The notes: generated by a model not told the origin, from the letters alone. A stretch of DNA of 64,000 nt from Vibrio sp. 99-8-1 (GCF_013114595.1 NZ_VTXE01000001.1:1-64000); one strand, 5' to 3'. Shown: positions 28,388-39,015, numbered from the stretch's first letter. Translations and numbers: made by a program.

Positions 28388-29641
28388 TTAGCCATCAGAA
28401 GCAGTGATGGTTGTTCTAAAATGCTTCTCCATCTCTTGACTCCACTTCTGGGCTTTTAGCAGTTCATCCACTGTCTCTTGCAGCTCTATTTTCAGTTTTT
28501 CACAAAGGCTTTCAACATTTGGCCAATCTGCCATTTCAAAATACTCCCCAAGCTTTAGAAGTTCTCCAAGAACGCCCCGACGTTGGGTAATGGCATAACG
28601 AATATTCTCATCAAGCGGCAGAGCCTCTATCAAGGTTTCAATGTCATTATCCAGTAGCGCATCAAGAAGAGAAAACAACCCAACAATAAACGCTTGTTGA
28701 GAGTCTTCCTTGCAGGCGGGTCGTTTTGACATCTGCTGACAAAAATGCGCTCGCTGCATGGATAAATTAATCAGCTCGCGTGGTTTGTTACTCGATACAT
28801 AAGAAGCCGTCGTAAGTGCAACGAATACTCTTAATTGATCCTCACCTAAATAGATCAATGCCTGTTTAAAAGAGGTAATAGGGTTTCGCAGTCTTGGGCT
28901 GGCAGCATTGACAAAACGGAGCAATTTGTAGGAGATCGAGACATCTTGAGAAACAAGCATCTCCACTTTTGTAAAATTTACTTCTGCACTACACACTTCC
29001 TGAAAAAGTTGTAATGCAATTGCGTGTTTCGGGCTAACGTATTTGTTCTTTTCAATAATCGGCTTACTAAAGAAATAGCCTTGGAAAAAACGAAAACCGG
29101 CTTGATTCGCTTTATCAAAATCGTCTTTACTCTCTACTCTTTCTGCCAAAAATGCGGTTTTATCTCCTTGCCTCTTTCTGTCTGCGACAATATCACACGC
29201 TCTATCTATTCCAATAGCGGTTAAGTCCAGTTTAATAATATGGGCGTAAGGGATAAACCGTTCCCACTCTTCGCCTCCATTAAAATCATCCAAGGCAATG
29301 ATATAACCGTTGCGATGTAAGTGTTTAATGGCGCTAAATAGTTCATCATTTGGCTGACACGTTTCTAAAATCTCCACCACTATTTTCTCTTTAGGCAGAG
29401 AGAGAGGAAGTAATCGAGTCAAACTAAGTTGAGGAAAGTTAATAAAACAGCGAGAGAGGAGATAGTTGGGGTTAGTTCCGAGGGACAGAAAGTTTTCAGT
29501 GATGAGTCGATAGGTCGCTCTATTGGCACTGGTTTGGTCAGGAAAAACATTCTCCTCGCTATTTCGAAACAACAGCTCATAGCCTACCGTTTTAAGGGCA
29601 GCATTTAATATGGGCTGTCTTGCTACATAGCTATACATCAT
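28388..29641 (-). CDS. EAL-HDOD domain signalling protein (YuxH/CdgJ type)
   Basis: 417 aa. An N-terminal EAL domain (about 1-200) carries VGYELLFRNS, the variant of the EAL signature, along with VEILETCQ, ALDDFNGGEEW, IKLDL, LAERVE and FFQGYFFSKP. Many catalytic acid positions remain, but DDFG is replaced by DDFN. An HDOD domain (about 205-400) follows, with SYKLLRFVNAASPRLRNPI and SFKQALIYLG. Proteins of this layout act in c-di-GMP-linked control of motility and biofilm, and their enzymatic activity varies. It is monocistronic. Confidence 0.85.
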   Translation of the reverse strand: MMYSYVARQPILNAALKTVGYELLFRNSEENVFPDQTSANRATYRLITENFLSLGTNPNYLLSRCFINFPQLSLTRLLPLSLPKEKIVVEILETCQPNDELFSAIKHLHRNGYIIALDDFNGGEEWERFIPYAHIIKLDLTAIGIDRACDIVADRKRQGDKTAFLAERVESKDDFDKANQAGFRFFQGYFFSKPIIEKNKYVSPKHAIALQLFQEVCSAEVNFTKVEMLVSQDVSISYKLLRFVNAASPRLRNPITSFKQALIYLGEDQLRVFVALTTASYVSSNKPRELINLSMQRAHFCQQMSKRPACKEDSQQAFIVGLFSLLDALLDNDIETLIEALPLDENIRYAITQRRGVLGELLKLGEYFEMADWPNVESLCEKLKIELQETVDELLKAQKWSQEMEKHFRTTITASDG

Positions 29642-29759
29642 GTTCGATATTCATCCAGTAACCATCACGACGACATTTTTCTCTACCAACGTGATGCAAT
29701 GTATAGCTGCTGAGATAATTATTCAATAACCATAAAAAATAAAATGGTAATTATTCGTT

Positions 29760-29790
29760 AAATGCGTGCCCAATATGGACACGCATTTAT
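29760..29790 (-). terminator. stem-loop after malG
   Basis: AAATGCGTG pairs with CACGCATTT across an 11-base loop, 10 bases beyond the malG stop. The T tract is weak. It probably ends the malEFG transcript. Confidence 0.6.
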
Positions 29791-29799
29791 ATCGTAAGA

Positions 29800-30690
29800 C
29801 TACCCTTTTACACCACCAGCGGTTAAACCACCCACCAGCCAACGTTGCGCCAATAAGAATACAACCGTAATCGGAACCGCTGATAATACAGCCGCAGCAG
29901 CAAAGTCACCCCACAAGTAGTTTTGCGGATATAAGTATTGCTGCATACCCACTGCCAAGGTGTATTTATCTACATCCGACAGCAACAGTGATGCCACTGG
30001 GACTTCGCCTACCGTCGCAATGAAGGCCAAAATAAATACCACAGCAAGAATCGGCACAGATAATGGCAATAGAACTAAGCGGAACGCCTGCCATGGCGTC
30101 GCACCATCTAGCGCTGCGGCTTCTTCTAATGAGTTATCAATCGTTTCAAAATACCCTTTAATGGTCCACACATGCAGGGCAATGCCCCCTAAATATGAGA
30201 AAATCAGACCGCCATGGGTGTTTAAACCTAAGAATGGTATGTATTGCCCAAGCTTATCAAACAAGGCATACATCGCAACCAAAGCAAGTACTGCTGGAAA
30301 CATCTGAAAAATCATCATCGCTTTTAGTATTGTGTTCTTGCCGGAAAATCGCATACGAGCAAACGCATAAGCAGACGTTGTCGACAAGCAAACAATAAAT
30401 ATTGATGAGATACCTGCGATCTTCACTGAATTCCATAACCATGTTAGAACAGGAAATGGCGGTGGTGTTACCGTTCCATCCGCATTAGTAACGGAGAAGC
30501 CTAGAGCCAACTTCCAGTGTTCCAGTGACGGGTTCTCTGGAATCAAACTCCCAGTAGCAAAGTTACCTTCACGGAATGAAATGGCGATCACCATCAGTAA
30601 AGGAAAGATAATTAACGATAAAAATATCCAAAGAGCAATATGCGTTGCCCAGACACGATATTTAAGGTTTTTGCCTTGTACCATTGCCAT
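29800..30690 (-). CDS. malG: maltose ABC transporter permease MalG
   Basis: 296 aa, equal to E. coli MalG. It has six membrane helices and the EAA loop [23 protein letters not shown], which docks on MalK. The C-terminus is [12 protein letters not shown], as in MalG proteins that contact the bound MalK dimer. With MalF it forms the inner-membrane channel. It starts 11 bases after malF in the malEFG operon. Confidence 0.96.
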   Translation of the reverse strand: MAMVQGKNLKYRVWATHIALWIFLSLIIFPLLMVIAISFREGNFATGSLIPENPSLEHWKLALGFSVTNADGTVTPPPFPVLTWLWNSVKIAGISSIFIVCLSTTSAYAFARMRFSGKNTILKAMMIFQMFPAVLALVAMYALFDKLGQYIPFLGLNTHGGLIFSYLGGIALHVWTIKGYFETIDNSLEEAAALDGATPWQAFRLVLLPLSVPILAVVFILAFIATVGEVPVASLLLSDVDKYTLAVGMQQYLYPQNYLWGDFAAAAVLSAVPITVVFLLAQRWLVGGLTAGGVKG

Positions 30691-30701
30691 ATTATTGCTC
30701 C

Positions 30702-32270
30702 TTAATCTTGAGAAAGCTTAGTGAATCTAAGGTTCAGTAGCGCTAAGCCACCCACCAGTAAGAAAATTAGTGTTGCTATCGCACTGGCTAAGCCAAAGTC
30801 CTGACCGCCATTACCTTCAAACGCGATACGGTAGGTGTAACTCACCAAAAGGTCGGTGTAACCAGCTGGTTCAGTCGTTCCAATCATGTTTGGCCCGCCC
30901 TTTGTTAATAGGTAAATCATGACAAAGTTATTAAAGTTAAAGGCAAAACTGGCAATTAGTAACGGTGTTAATGGTTTCATCATCAGCGGCAAGGTTATCC
31001 GCGTAAAATTCCTAAATGGACCGGCGCCGTCAATAGCTGATGCTTCATAGAGATCTTCTGGAATGGCTTTAAGCAGTCCCATACAGAGAATCATCATGTA
31101 AGGGAAACCTAACCATGTATTCACTATAACGACCATGGTTCTTGCCAACACTGGGTCTGAGAACCAGTTAGGGCTAATACCAAACATCGCTTCTAACACC
31201 ATATTTATCTCACCAAAACTTTGGTTAAATAAGCCTTTAAAGATAAGTATTGAGATAAAAGCAGGTACCGCATAAGGCAGTATTAATAGCACTCGATATA
31301 GTGCACGACCTTTCAGCTCTTCCCACTGCACGATGCTCGCTAAAACTAAACCGATTACCAGAGTTAAACCAACCGTTAATGCAGAAAACACCACGGTCCA
31401 GATGAATATGGCAATAAAAGGCTCTTTAATTCCGTCGTCTTTCCAAACTCGCTCAAAGTTTGCAGTACTGACATTTACAATGAAGCCAGGAGATATAGTG
31501 TTGCCGATAAAAGCACCATCTTGATCAACAGGTTGGTAATAACCCACATCCATATTGGGCTTAACTATCTCGCCATTACTGTTGTTTATAAGAGTTAAAC
31601 CATCATCTTCTAGACGGTATAAAGGAACAACAGAGGCAAACTTTCGTAAACCATTCATTCGAATATCACCACCATCAGGCATATGTAAATCAACATTGCT
31701 TAACGATGAGCGGTTCTTAATGATGGTCTTAATTTTCTCTTTTTCACCTTGAACTTCAGCTACTGGAGCGAGATCCAAATCATTTTCAGAGAATCCCTGC
31801 AGGGTAAACTCAGGGGTCGCCAACAGTTGTTCATTTTGGGTAATAACAATTCGATGACCATTGTCGGTTTTATAAAGAGAAAAAGGGTAACTGTCGCCAC
31901 TTTGATAGGTTCTATCAAGGAGTACTGATTGCGCCCGCTCTAGGGAGAGCTGGTTTTTGGCACTGTAGTTGGTGAATGCCAACCCTACCGTATAAGCCAA
32001 AGGAAACAGAATAAACAATATCATCCCTGCAATTCCAGGATAGATATAGCGATGCGCGTACGTTTTCTTACTACCAAAAATATAAAGTGCTAGGGCGGTT
32101 AACACCACGGTAAGTAGTGCGAAAGCAACCTCACCTCGGGAATACATTAATATGGTGGCATAGCCGTTTACAATACCAACCGTTGCCAGTAGCGCCCATT
32201 TTATAAACACTTTCTGACTTGAAGGCATAGTAGTTGATGCTGCGGCACCAGTATCTTGAACTGACTGCAT
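30702..32270 (-). CDS. malF: maltose ABC transporter permease MalF
   Basis: 522 aa (E. coli 514). N-terminal membrane helices are followed by the large periplasmic P2 loop (about 100-280) peculiar to MalF, which binds MalE. The core helices then follow, with the EAA loop [23 protein letters not shown]. It begins after a 148-base gap with a strong hairpin separating it from malE, so it is probably expressed below malE. Confidence 0.96.
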   Translation of the reverse strand: MQSVQDTGAAASTTMPSSQKVFIKWALLATVGIVNGYATILMYSRGEVAFALLTVVLTALALYIFGSKKTYAHRYIYPGIAGMILFILFPLAYTVGLAFTNYSAKNQLSLERAQSVLLDRTYQSGDSYPFSLYKTDNGHRIVITQNEQLLATPEFTLQGFSENDLDLAPVAEVQGEKEKIKTIIKNRSSLSNVDLHMPDGGDIRMNGLRKFASVVPLYRLEDDGLTLINNSNGEIVKPNMDVGYYQPVDQDGAFIGNTISPGFIVNVSTANFERVWKDDGIKEPFIAIFIWTVVFSALTVGLTLVIGLVLASIVQWEELKGRALYRVLLILPYAVPAFISILIFKGLFNQSFGEINMVLEAMFGISPNWFSDPVLARTMVVIVNTWLGFPYMMILCMGLLKAIPEDLYEASAIDGAGPFRNFTRITLPLMMKPLTPLLIASFAFNFNNFVMIYLLTKGGPNMIGTTEPAGYTDLLVSYTYRIAFEGNGGQDFGLASAIATLIFLLVGGLALLNLRFTKLSQD

Positions 32271-32301
32271 AAGAGAACCTGCTAGCGGTAAATATTAAAA
32301 T

Positions 32302-32328
32302 AAGGAGAGGTTACCCTCTCCTCAAAAA
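32302..32328 (-). terminator. hairpin in the malE-malF gap
   Basis: On the minus strand AGGAGAGG pairs with CCTCTCCT around a 4-base loop and is followed by TATTTT. It could partially terminate or act as a 3' stabiliser for malE mRNA, similar in effect to the REP sequence in E. coli malE-malF. Confidence 0.65.
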
Positions 32329-32418
32329 GGTTATACACCCAAGCAACACAATTTTGCATCTAACTCGTATAGGGCTTGGGTGGTTTTCATTTACTATGGG
32401 TTGTGACTTTATCGCTGT

Positions 32419-33600
32419 TTACTTCGTCATCTGCTTTTCTGCATCAGCAAGAGCTGAATCAACAGACTGGCGACCGTCAACAATGTTCACAATAGCGTTT
32501 TTCGCTGCGCCCCAGAAGGCACCCATTTGTGGGATATTTGGCATGATTTCACCGTGCATTGCGTTGTCCATCGTTGCCGCAATACGTGCATCACTATCCA
32601 GCTCTTTTTGGAAGGAGTTAAGCGCAACGGCGCCTAATGGTTTGTCGTTGTTTACTTTCTCAAGACCTTCGTTTGTCAGTAGGTAGTTTTCAATAAATTC
32701 AACGGCAAGATCTTGGTTTGGTGATGCCGTGCTAATACCCGCAGTTAAGATACCAACAAATGGTTTCGATGATTGGCCATTAAACTTAGGTAAAGTAGTA
32801 ACGCCATAGTTAATTCCAGACTTCTCAACGTTACCCCATGCCCAAGGACCGTTAATCGTCATGGCAACATTGCCTTTGTTAAATTCTGACTCAGAGACTG
32901 AATAGTCCATGTCAGCAGAGATAACGCCTTGGTCAACTAAGCTTTTCACAAAGTTCATCGATGATTGAACACCGCTGTTAGCGATACCCGCATCTTTAAC
33001 ATCATAGCCCGTAGAGTTGTACTTGAAGGCATAGCCGCCATCAGCAGCCATCAATGGCCATGTGAAGTACGGTTCTTTTAAGTTCCACATGATGGCTGAT
33101 TTACCATCTTTCTTCAGTTTGGCATCTAATGCCGCCACTTCTTCCCAGTTTTTAGGAGGGGTAGCAACAAGATCTTTGTTGTAGATAAGAGAGAGTGCTT
33201 CTACCGCTACTGGGTAGCCGATAAATTTACCATCGTATGTTACTGCATCCCATGCAAAGTCTACTACGCCATCTTTAATCTCTTTAGATGGTTTTACTTC
33301 AACAAGAAGACCTGCTTCAGCGTAACTACCGAAACGATCATGCGCCCAAAATACGATATCTGGACCGTCACCTGTTGCTGCTGTTTGTGGGAACTTGTCT
33401 TGCAATGCATCTGGGTGTGCAACTGTCACTTGGATGCCAGTCTCTTCTTCGAATTTTTTACCTACTTCAGCCAATCCGTTGTAACCTTTGTCACCATTGA
33501 TCCAGATAGTAAGTTGACCTTCTTCAATAGCCGCATTCGCACTAAGTGAACCTAGTGCAGCCAATGTGCAAACCGCAACAGTAGTCAGGGTTTTCTTCAT
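32419..33600 (-). CDS. malE: maltose/maltodextrin-binding protein MalE
   Basis: 393 aa from ATG 33600, chosen because it gives a normal signal peptide ([23 protein letters not shown], cleaved before AIEEGQ); the frame extends to 33651 with unlikely residues. Mature segments [35 protein letters not shown] and [19 protein letters not shown] match MalE. It is periplasmic, binds maltodextrins and delivers them to MalFGK2. It is the first gene of the operon. Confidence 0.97.
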   Translation of the reverse strand: MKKTLTTVAVCTLAALGSLSANAAIEEGQLTIWINGDKGYNGLAEVGKKFEEETGIQVTVAHPDALQDKFPQTAATGDGPDIVFWAHDRFGSYAEAGLLVEVKPSKEIKDGVVDFAWDAVTYDGKFIGYPVAVEALSLIYNKDLVATPPKNWEEVAALDAKLKKDGKSAIMWNLKEPYFTWPLMAADGGYAFKYNSTGYDVKDAGIANSGVQSSMNFVKSLVDQGVISADMDYSVSESEFNKGNVAMTINGPWAWGNVEKSGINYGVTTLPKFNGQSSKPFVGILTAGISTASPNQDLAVEFIENYLLTNEGLEKVNNDKPLGAVALNSFQKELDSDARIAATMDNAMHGEIMPNIPQMGAFWGAAKNAIVNIVDGRQSVDSALADAEKQMTK

Positions 33601-33822
33601 GATTGTATCCTTTTTATATTGTGATGTAGGGCTATTCAGACAACATGCCAAATTTGAAACTAAACAGTAAATCTGGATCCGCTAAATAACGTCAAAATGC
33701 TTTCATCTAAAAATGTAACCAGCGTGCCGCTATCATCTATAAGAAAGGCCTTAGAATCATCATCCTAGATTCTACGCCCCTATCAACATCCAATGTTTTC
33801 GTGATCTTCATCAGACAAGATT

Positions 33823-33868
33823 AGCGATCACGATCACATAAGAAGCTTTCAAAGCGATTCACATCACA
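33823..33868. promoter_or_regulatory. two CRP-like sites, malE/malK region
   Basis: AGCGATCACGATCACA (33823-33838) and AGCGATTCACATCACA (33853-33868), 30 bases apart, match TGTGA-N6-TCACA with a conserved right half. The same left half AGCGA recurs at 52451 upstream of malP. Confidence 0.55.
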
Positions 33869-33919
33869 CTAACTTGGTATAAAAGTTTGAACTAGATCCT
33901 AATTCGATTTTAACCCCCT

Positions 33920-33946
33920 TCTACGCCTCCTCCCCCACTACTCCCC
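33920..33946 (-). promoter_or_regulatory. cluster of MalT boxes
   Basis: Read on the minus strand: GGGGAGTAGT, then GGGGAGGAGG 11 bases on, overlapping GAGGCGTAGA. Direct repeats in the same orientation are the arrangement MalT binds. Confidence 0.7.
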
Positions 33947-34334
33947 CTGAATAAATGCCATTCAGGAGGATGTATCTAGTGCACGATTCAATAACACTGT
34001 CACTATCCAAGAGAGGATGGTTAGAAGCTTTTATCCGCGCTATATCTTCGTTACGTTTCTGCAATAGTTAATGAAGGTAAGGAGCAGATTTACGATGCCG
34101 GATAGGTTAACTGACACTGATTTGAACGCAGATGTATTTATTTACGGGGGAGTGTTCAATAACGTGAAGAGGGAAGTTAACCTGTTATTGGTACAACAAG
34201 GTGATGCTAGTTACTGATGTACTGCATCACCTCTATTTTTAACCATTTGATTCTATAAAACAGTTTGATACTTTTATTGCCCGCCAAACCCTATGACAAG
34301 GCGATAGATTAAAAATAAATCGAGGACAAGCTAG

Positions 34335-35453
34335 ATGGCAAGCGTCACTTTAAAAAATGTGTGTAAAGCGTATGGCGACGTACTTATCTCAAAGAATGTT
34401 GATCTTGAGATCCAAGAAGGTGAATTTGTTGTATTTGTTGGGCCATCTGGCTGTGGCAAATCAACACTTCTACGTTGCATCGCTGGTTTAGAAGACATCA
34501 CCTCCGGTGACCTCTATATTGGTGAACAGCGCATGAATGACATTGAACCATCTAAGCGTGGGGTTGGCATGGTGTTTCAGTCTTATGCTCTTTATCCTCA
34601 CCTTAATTTATACGACAACATGTCTTTCGGCCTTAAGCTAGCCAAAGCAAGCAAAAGCGAAGTGGACAAACGTGTGACTCACGCCGCTGAGATATTGCAA
34701 CTAGGTCACCTACTTGATCGCCAGCCTAAAGCGCTATCCGGTGGTCAACGCCAACGTGTCGCTATTGGCCGAACGTTAGTCTCTCAACCAAATGTCTTTT
34801 TACTTGATGAACCGTTATCAAATCTAGACGCTGCACTGCGGGTAAACATGCGCAGTGAAATAACTAAACTACAACGCCAGTTGGGCTGCACCATGATCTA
34901 TGTGACTCATGATCAGGTAGAAGCAATGACAATGGCGGATAAAATCGTAGTATTGGACGAAGGTTTTGTTTCTCAAGTGGGTAAACCTCTTGAGCTTTAT
35001 CACTACCCAGAAAATCGTTTTGTGGCTGGCTTTATCGGCTCACCAAAAATGAACTTTATTAGCGTTCAAATTGAAGATTGCGAAAAAGAACAAGTATTGG
35101 TGAAACTCTCTAATGGCGCAACACTGTGGATTCCGGTAGATGGCACCACCGTTAACAAAGGTGAACGTATGTCTCTCGGTATTCGACCAGAACATCTGCT
35201 CAATGCGGAGCAAGCGGATGCTACTATCGAAGGTGAGATCCAGATCGTTGAAAAGCTCGGCAACGAAACTCAAATTTATCTACACCTAGATAGCGCAGAT
35301 GCGGATGTAATCTACCGTGCACCAGACACCTTACCTGTAGAAGCGGGGGATAACTTTGCTATTGGATTGGCGGCTCATCGTTGTCATCTATTCCATAGTG
35401 ATGGCAGCGCGTGTCGACGTCTACATAAAGAGCACAGTATCGATTTTGATTAA
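34335..35453 (+). CDS. malK: maltose ABC transporter ATPase MalK
   Basis: 372 aa (E. coli 371). Walker A is GPSGCGKST (36-44), the signature is [14 protein letters not shown], Walker B is [12 protein letters not shown], and the switch His is in [10 protein letters not shown]. The C-terminal regulatory domain (about 240-372) contains LGIRPEHL. It powers MalFG and in enterics also inhibits MalT. It is divergent from malE, and a terminator follows, so malK is not in an operon with lamB or malM here. Confidence 0.97.
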   Translation: MASVTLKNVCKAYGDVLISKNVDLEIQEGEFVVFVGPSGCGKSTLLRCIAGLEDITSGDLYIGEQRMNDIEPSKRGVGMVFQSYALYPHLNLYDNMSFGLKLAKASKSEVDKRVTHAAEILQLGHLLDRQPKALSGGQRQRVAIGRTLVSQPNVFLLDEPLSNLDAALRVNMRSEITKLQRQLGCTMIYVTHDQVEAMTMADKIVVLDEGFVSQVGKPLELYHYPENRFVAGFIGSPKMNFISVQIEDCEKEQVLVKLSNGATLWIPVDGTTVNKGERMSLGIRPEHLLNAEQADATIEGEIQIVEKLGNETQIYLHLDSADADVIYRAPDTLPVEAGDNFAIGLAAHRCHLFHSDGSACRRLHKEHSIDFD

Positions 35454-35489
35454 TAAGATTTGTAAGCACAATTAACGCTCATATAGCCT

Positions 35490-35522
35490 ATCGCCTTGCA
35501 TCTACTGCAAGGCGATTTTCTA
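35490..35522 (+). terminator. terminator after malK
   Basis: ATCGCCTTGCA pairs with TGCAAGGCGAT around a 5-base loop, followed by TTTCT. Confidence 0.8.
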
Positions 35523-35531
35523 ATATCACTA

Positions 35532-35879
35532 TTATTTTCTAACAACAAAACAAGTGTCATTACAGTTGATCATAAACTCACTTTCACTATTGTCGGTTTC
35601 ATAAAATACGGTAATTGGAAATTGTGTGATATTCAATCTGTAACTCACCCTAATTCCTTTGTTCAAGGTGGTAGACATCCGATTCCCGGCACTGGATTGA
35701 ACCGTCAAATAGGCCAAATGACTCTCTGATACGAACATAAGCTGAACATGACCTTGCTGATTTGAACTCTTTATTGAAAGATCATCAATTTGCAATGCCA
35801 TTTCACCCGCCAACGTCAGTTCCGAGAGCAACAAAGCGGCGCTAAGCACCGCTTTGTTCAACCAACTACTTAGTATCAT
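35532..35879 (-). CDS. CsgC/CsgH-like curli accessory protein (tentative)
   Basis: 115 aa. An N-terminal signal segment (about 7-24) is followed by about 90 residues rich in beta strands (GHVQLMFVSESHLAYLTVQSS). The C-terminal pair in INCNDTCFVV could form a disulphide. It starts in a TAATG overlap with the stop of csgA, the csgC position of E. coli. Sequence identity to CsgC is not obvious to me, so the assignment rests on position, size and secretion signal. CsgC keeps CsgA from polymerising in the periplasm. Confidence 0.5.
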   Translation of the reverse strand: MILSSWLNKAVLSAALLLSELTLAGEMALQIDDLSIKSSNQQGHVQLMFVSESHLAYLTVQSSAGNRMSTTLNKGIRVSYRLNITQFPITVFYETDNSESEFMINCNDTCFVVRK

Positions 35880-37033
35880 TACTGTTGATTAATGCTAACT
35901 GCATTATGAACCGAATTGGTCATATGCACGCGAGCATAGTCGTTAGAGGCTTGTTGAATTGTCACACCCATTGTGCCGTCGGAATTAGCAAAGAAATTCC
36001 CATGAGAACTGGTCAATTTAACATCCGCAACAGACGCAGTACCTACTTGATTAATATCAATCCAGTTTGCATTAGAGTAATCTAAATCAACTTTAGCCAG
36101 ATTTGATTCGTCAGTTTGCGATATATCAATTGCATTGCGGCTAGAGAAGTCCATATCAATATCCGCTTTATTCAGTTCAGTTTTTTGCATGACGGTTACT
36201 GAGTTGCTATCAGAGTTATTCATTCTGACATCGGTGTCATTCTTAATCGTGCCAAAACCTGAGTCTTGATCAACAGAAATAACGTTACCATTTGACCATT
36301 TCATATTGAGATTTGCTTTATTGCCGTAGTACTGTTCGACATTAACGATATTCCCGCTTGAACCTTTCAGAGATGCGTCAGCTTCATTGTATGAACTTTG
36401 AAGGATAGTTATACGGTTAGAATCTGACATATCTGTTAATTTCACTCTCGCTCCGGCATTTAAACTAGGGTTAACTTCACGATTCATTGCGGTCTGAGAA
36501 ATTGTAACTTGGTTCAAATCTGAGTCTTGTACATAAACGTCAGCATCATTCATAAAGTCTTGACTGATAATGACATGATTAGAATCAGATGAAATAAGCT
36601 CGACTTCTGCTTTGTTGAGTCTACCTGCTCTTTCATCATTATTAGATGCTGCAGTCACCCCTTGACGAATAGCGACATCATTAAGTGAAGAGGCGCCACT
36701 AGATTTAACACTCGCTTCGTTCTCATCCCCTGACTGATTAATCACTGTTTTACTATAAGCCGAATAACCACTAGATTTAACTAACGCTTTATTCTTCTCG
36801 CCACTTTGAGATACATCAGCGCTATAACCAATGGTATTTTTTAAGTCAACAACAGCGGTGTCATCACTTAATTGAGAAATTTTAATAGTGCCAAATAAGG
36901 TGTTTGAAGTTTGAACAACAGCGTTGTTATGTTTATCAGGGAACTCAGAATTAATATACCCAGATAGATCATCAATAGCCACTGCAGCATTTGATGCTAA
37001 TGCAACTGTAATTGCTAGTGCTAATTTTTTCAT
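35879..37033 (-). CDS. csgA: major curlin subunit, long CsgA-like protein
   Basis: 384 aa. The signal peptide is MKKLALAITVALASNAAVA. A linker leads into about 13-14 imperfect repeats of 22-30 residues with the pattern N-x-V-x-I-x-Q-x(4-6)-N-x-A-x-V, for example NHVIISQDFMNDADVYV and NSVTVMQKTELNKADIDMDF. E. coli CsgA has only five repeats in 151 aa. The Asn/Gln ladders and alternating hydrophobics are those of curli amyloid strands. It is exported through CsgG and polymerises on the cell surface. ATG is preceded by AAGGACG. Operon order is csgB-csgA-csgC-like. Confidence 0.85.
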   Translation of the reverse strand: MKKLALAITVALASNAAVAIDDLSGYINSEFPDKHNNAVVQTSNTLFGTIKISQLSDDTAVVDLKNTIGYSADVSQSGEKNKALVKSSGYSAYSKTVINQSGDENEASVKSSGASSLNDVAIRQGVTAASNNDERAGRLNKAEVELISSDSNHVIISQDFMNDADVYVQDSDLNQVTISQTAMNREVNPSLNAGARVKLTDMSDSNRITILQSSYNEADASLKGSSGNIVNVEQYYGNKANLNMKWSNGNVISVDQDSGFGTIKNDTDVRMNNSDSNSVTVMQKTELNKADIDMDFSSRNAIDISQTDESNLAKVDLDYSNANWIDINQVGTASVADVKLTSSHGNFFANSDGTMGVTIQQASNDYARVHMTNSVHNAVSINQQ

Positions 37034-37087
37034 AATAGACGTCCTTTTATTTTAAAATAATATTTATATTTCATACTCATGTATCAG

Positions 37088-37690
37088 CTACTGTTTAACA
37101 CTGATGTTTTTATGCATATTGCTGACAACAGAAACATAGCTATGTGAACCTGTCTGGTTTATTCCATAGCTTGAACCACCATAATCAACAACCAATGCAG
37201 TATTGCTGTTTCCTGTTTGAGAAAGACTGATCTCACTACCCGCGACTTTTTGTACCAGCAACGCCAAATTATCGTCACCGAATTGCGTTATCTGTCCTTT
37301 ATGATGGTTCCCCGTCTGTACAAGAAGCGCGACATTATCGGAACCCTGTTGTTCAATTAACCCTATGTTCCCTGATCCATTTTGACTGATGTAAGCTAAG
37401 CTATTTTCCGCTCCACGCTGTAACACTTTGGCCTTGTTTGTATCTATCGCCGAACCGTGATTTTGTATAACAATAATGTCGTTGTTATAGCTGTAATCAA
37501 TGTCAACATCGGCGTAATTAGCGAAGTCGCTGTTATGTAATTCCAGTTCCTCAAAGTTTACCGTTGGTTTAAAATCTGTATCTGGGCCGCTACCATTAGA
37601 TGAATAGTAAAAACCTTCTGATACCGCTAAAGCACATGAAGAAAAAAACCAAAGAACAAGTGAAAGAAACAATATTTTTGGCAGCTTCAT
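37088..37690 (-). CDS. csgB: curlin nucleator CsgB
   Basis: 200 aa from ATG 37690, with AAGGTGA about 6 bases upstream; a GTG at 37699 is weaker. It has a signal peptide ending in SSCALA, a 60-residue N-terminal linker, and then about five repeats such as NSLAYISQNGSGNIGLIEQQ and NLALLVQKVAGSEISLSQ. The repeats are closer to E. coli CsgB than to CsgA. It is expected to sit on the outer membrane and nucleate CsgA fibres. It is the first gene of the minus-strand operon. Confidence 0.85.
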   Translation of the reverse strand: MKLPKILFLSLVLWFFSSCALAVSEGFYYSSNGSGPDTDFKPTVNFEELELHNSDFANYADVDIDYSYNNDIIVIQNHGSAIDTNKAKVLQRGAENSLAYISQNGSGNIGLIEQQGSDNVALLVQTGNHHKGQITQFGDDNLALLVQKVAGSEISLSQTGNSNTALVVDYGGSSYGINQTGSHSYVSVVSNMHKNISVKQ

Positions 37691-38073
37691 TATCTTCACC
37701 TTATTAATAAAAATTTCATGCCGATAGGTTTATAAAAACCAATATTATTTAAATCTCATCTCGACACTAACTTATTATTAAAACAAAACAACATTACGGC
37801 AATAAACTTTAACGTTGAATATACACATCAAAATATAAACTTTAGCATTAAATAAAAAATACAAACTAAATCCAAAGTTAACAAATACTAACGACACCAA
37901 AAATATACATTTATTTAACAAATATTTTACAGTAAATAGATTAATTCTCATTTTTGAGAAAATAATTATTATTAAATAATCAGAAACAAGAAAACATTTG
38001 CCGTTTAAATTTTACAGTACTAGTATAAAAAAATAAAAAGCCCAAACAGTATATAAAAACGAAGGGTTACCCT
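37691..38073. promoter_or_regulatory. AT-rich csgB/csgE divergent region
   Basis: 383 bases, strikingly AT-rich with long A and T runs and no open frame. It must hold the promoters of csgBAC and csgEFG. I could not identify a definite operator; the composition would suit H-NS and a CsgD/VpsT-type activator. Confidence 0.6.
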
Positions 38074-38562
38074 ATGGAAATTAGAGTAAAAAGCATTGGC
38101 AAATATATTATTATAACTCTATGCATTTATAGCAATTTTTCTTTTAGTGACAATTCAAGCAATAAAGAAAGCTTATCTTCATCATTAGAAAACGGGGTGA
38201 AATTAGAAGATATAAAACCAAAATTTGATAATTTTGATGAAGTCACTGGATTAATTATAGACAGAACCATGACACGATTTGGTGAAGACTTTTATTTTTT
38301 CTTCACTCAAAAACTAAATGAAAAATACGACAATCTAAATGAAAATTTTATGATTAAGGAAAGGCCCACTGCTCTCTCAGGTAGTATCATCAGCGTTTTT
38401 CATTCTCGAAAACTCATTTATAGAACAGCACTGTCTCCAGGAAAACGCCAAGCAGAAGAGAAAGCGGATGAGGCGATAAATGCCGTCAGTACTTATTTAA
38501 CTCGTTGGCAAATAGAGCGTCTATTTATGGATACATTTGATTTGGATTATGATGAATTTTAG
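38074..38562 (+). CDS. csgE: curli secretion accessory protein CsgE
   Basis: 162 aa. After an N-terminal signal and a 35-residue Ser/Asn-rich extension, the CsgE core begins at VTGLIIDRTMTRFGEDFYFFF. It continues through NFMIKERPTALSGSIISVF to the C-terminal QIERLFMDTFDLDYDEF, which matches the E. coli end (LLSTGDLAHDEF). CsgE caps CsgG from the periplasm and directs substrate. It is the first gene of csgEFG, with the stop 8 bases before csgF. Confidence 0.9.
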   Translation: MEIRVKSIGKYIIITLCIYSNFSFSDNSSNKESLSSSLENGVKLEDIKPKFDNFDEVTGLIIDRTMTRFGEDFYFFFTQKLNEKYDNLNENFMIKERPTALSGSIISVFHSRKLIYRTALSPGKRQAEEKADEAINAVSTYLTRWQIERLFMDTFDLDYDEF

Positions 38563-38570
38563 TCGAGGTA

Positions 38571-38990
38571 ATGATGAAAAATAAACCACTTAGCATTCTG
38601 CTGTTAATTGCTGCATCGACAGTAACTGGCGCATCAGAACTCATATACACCCCCATTAATCCAAGTTTTGGCGGTCACCCGAATAACAGTGCCCACCTTA
38701 TGGGGGTAGCCAACGCAATCAACACCTACAAAGCTCCAAGTAGTAGTTCAGGCATTGAGCAACAGTCGTCATTAGAACGACTCGCTGCAAACCTAGAGTC
38801 TAGACTTATTAGCCAACTTTTATCAGACATTGGTACTGGCAATACCTCTGGTATTGTTGATACCCCTGACTTTACGTTGAATGTATCAGAAAACCCTCCA
38901 GGAAGCGGAAATCTGGTCATTCAAATAAGAGACAAAAATACGGGAGAATCTACCGAGATTAACGTCAGCGGATTAACACCAAATAACTAA
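38571..38990 (+). CDS. csgF: curli assembly protein CsgF
   Basis: 139 aa (E. coli 138). The signal peptide ends near TVTGA. The mature protein starts with the CsgG-binding segment ELIYTPINPSFGGHPNNSAH, matching E. coli TFQFRNPNFGGNPNNG. Further conserved parts are LISQLLSDIGTGN and VQIRDKNTGESTEINVSG-like strands at the end. It lines the CsgG pore and anchors CsgB at the surface. Confidence 0.92.
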   Translation: MMKNKPLSILLLIAASTVTGASELIYTPINPSFGGHPNNSAHLMGVANAINTYKAPSSSSGIEQQSSLERLAANLESRLISQLLSDIGTGNTSGIVDTPDFTLNVSENPPGSGNLVIQIRDKNTGESTEINVSGLTPNN

Positions 38991-39015
38991 GAAATATAAT
39001 AAGGACATTATATTT

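Larger units (their letters stand above)
33601..34334. promoter_or_regulatory. malE/malK divergent control region
   Basis: 734 bases. On the minus strand are MalT-type boxes GGGGCGTAGA (33771-33780), GAGGCGTAGA (33920-33929), GGGGAGGAGG (33926-33935) and GGGGAGTAGT (33937-33946); the last two begin 11 bases apart. A plus-strand GGAGGATGTA is at 33965. Two CRP-like sites AGCGA-N6-TCACA lie at 33823-33838 and 33853-33868. GGGGAGGAGG is an exact match to the E. coli MalT box. The 34000-34330 part shows no gene. Confidence 0.75.
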
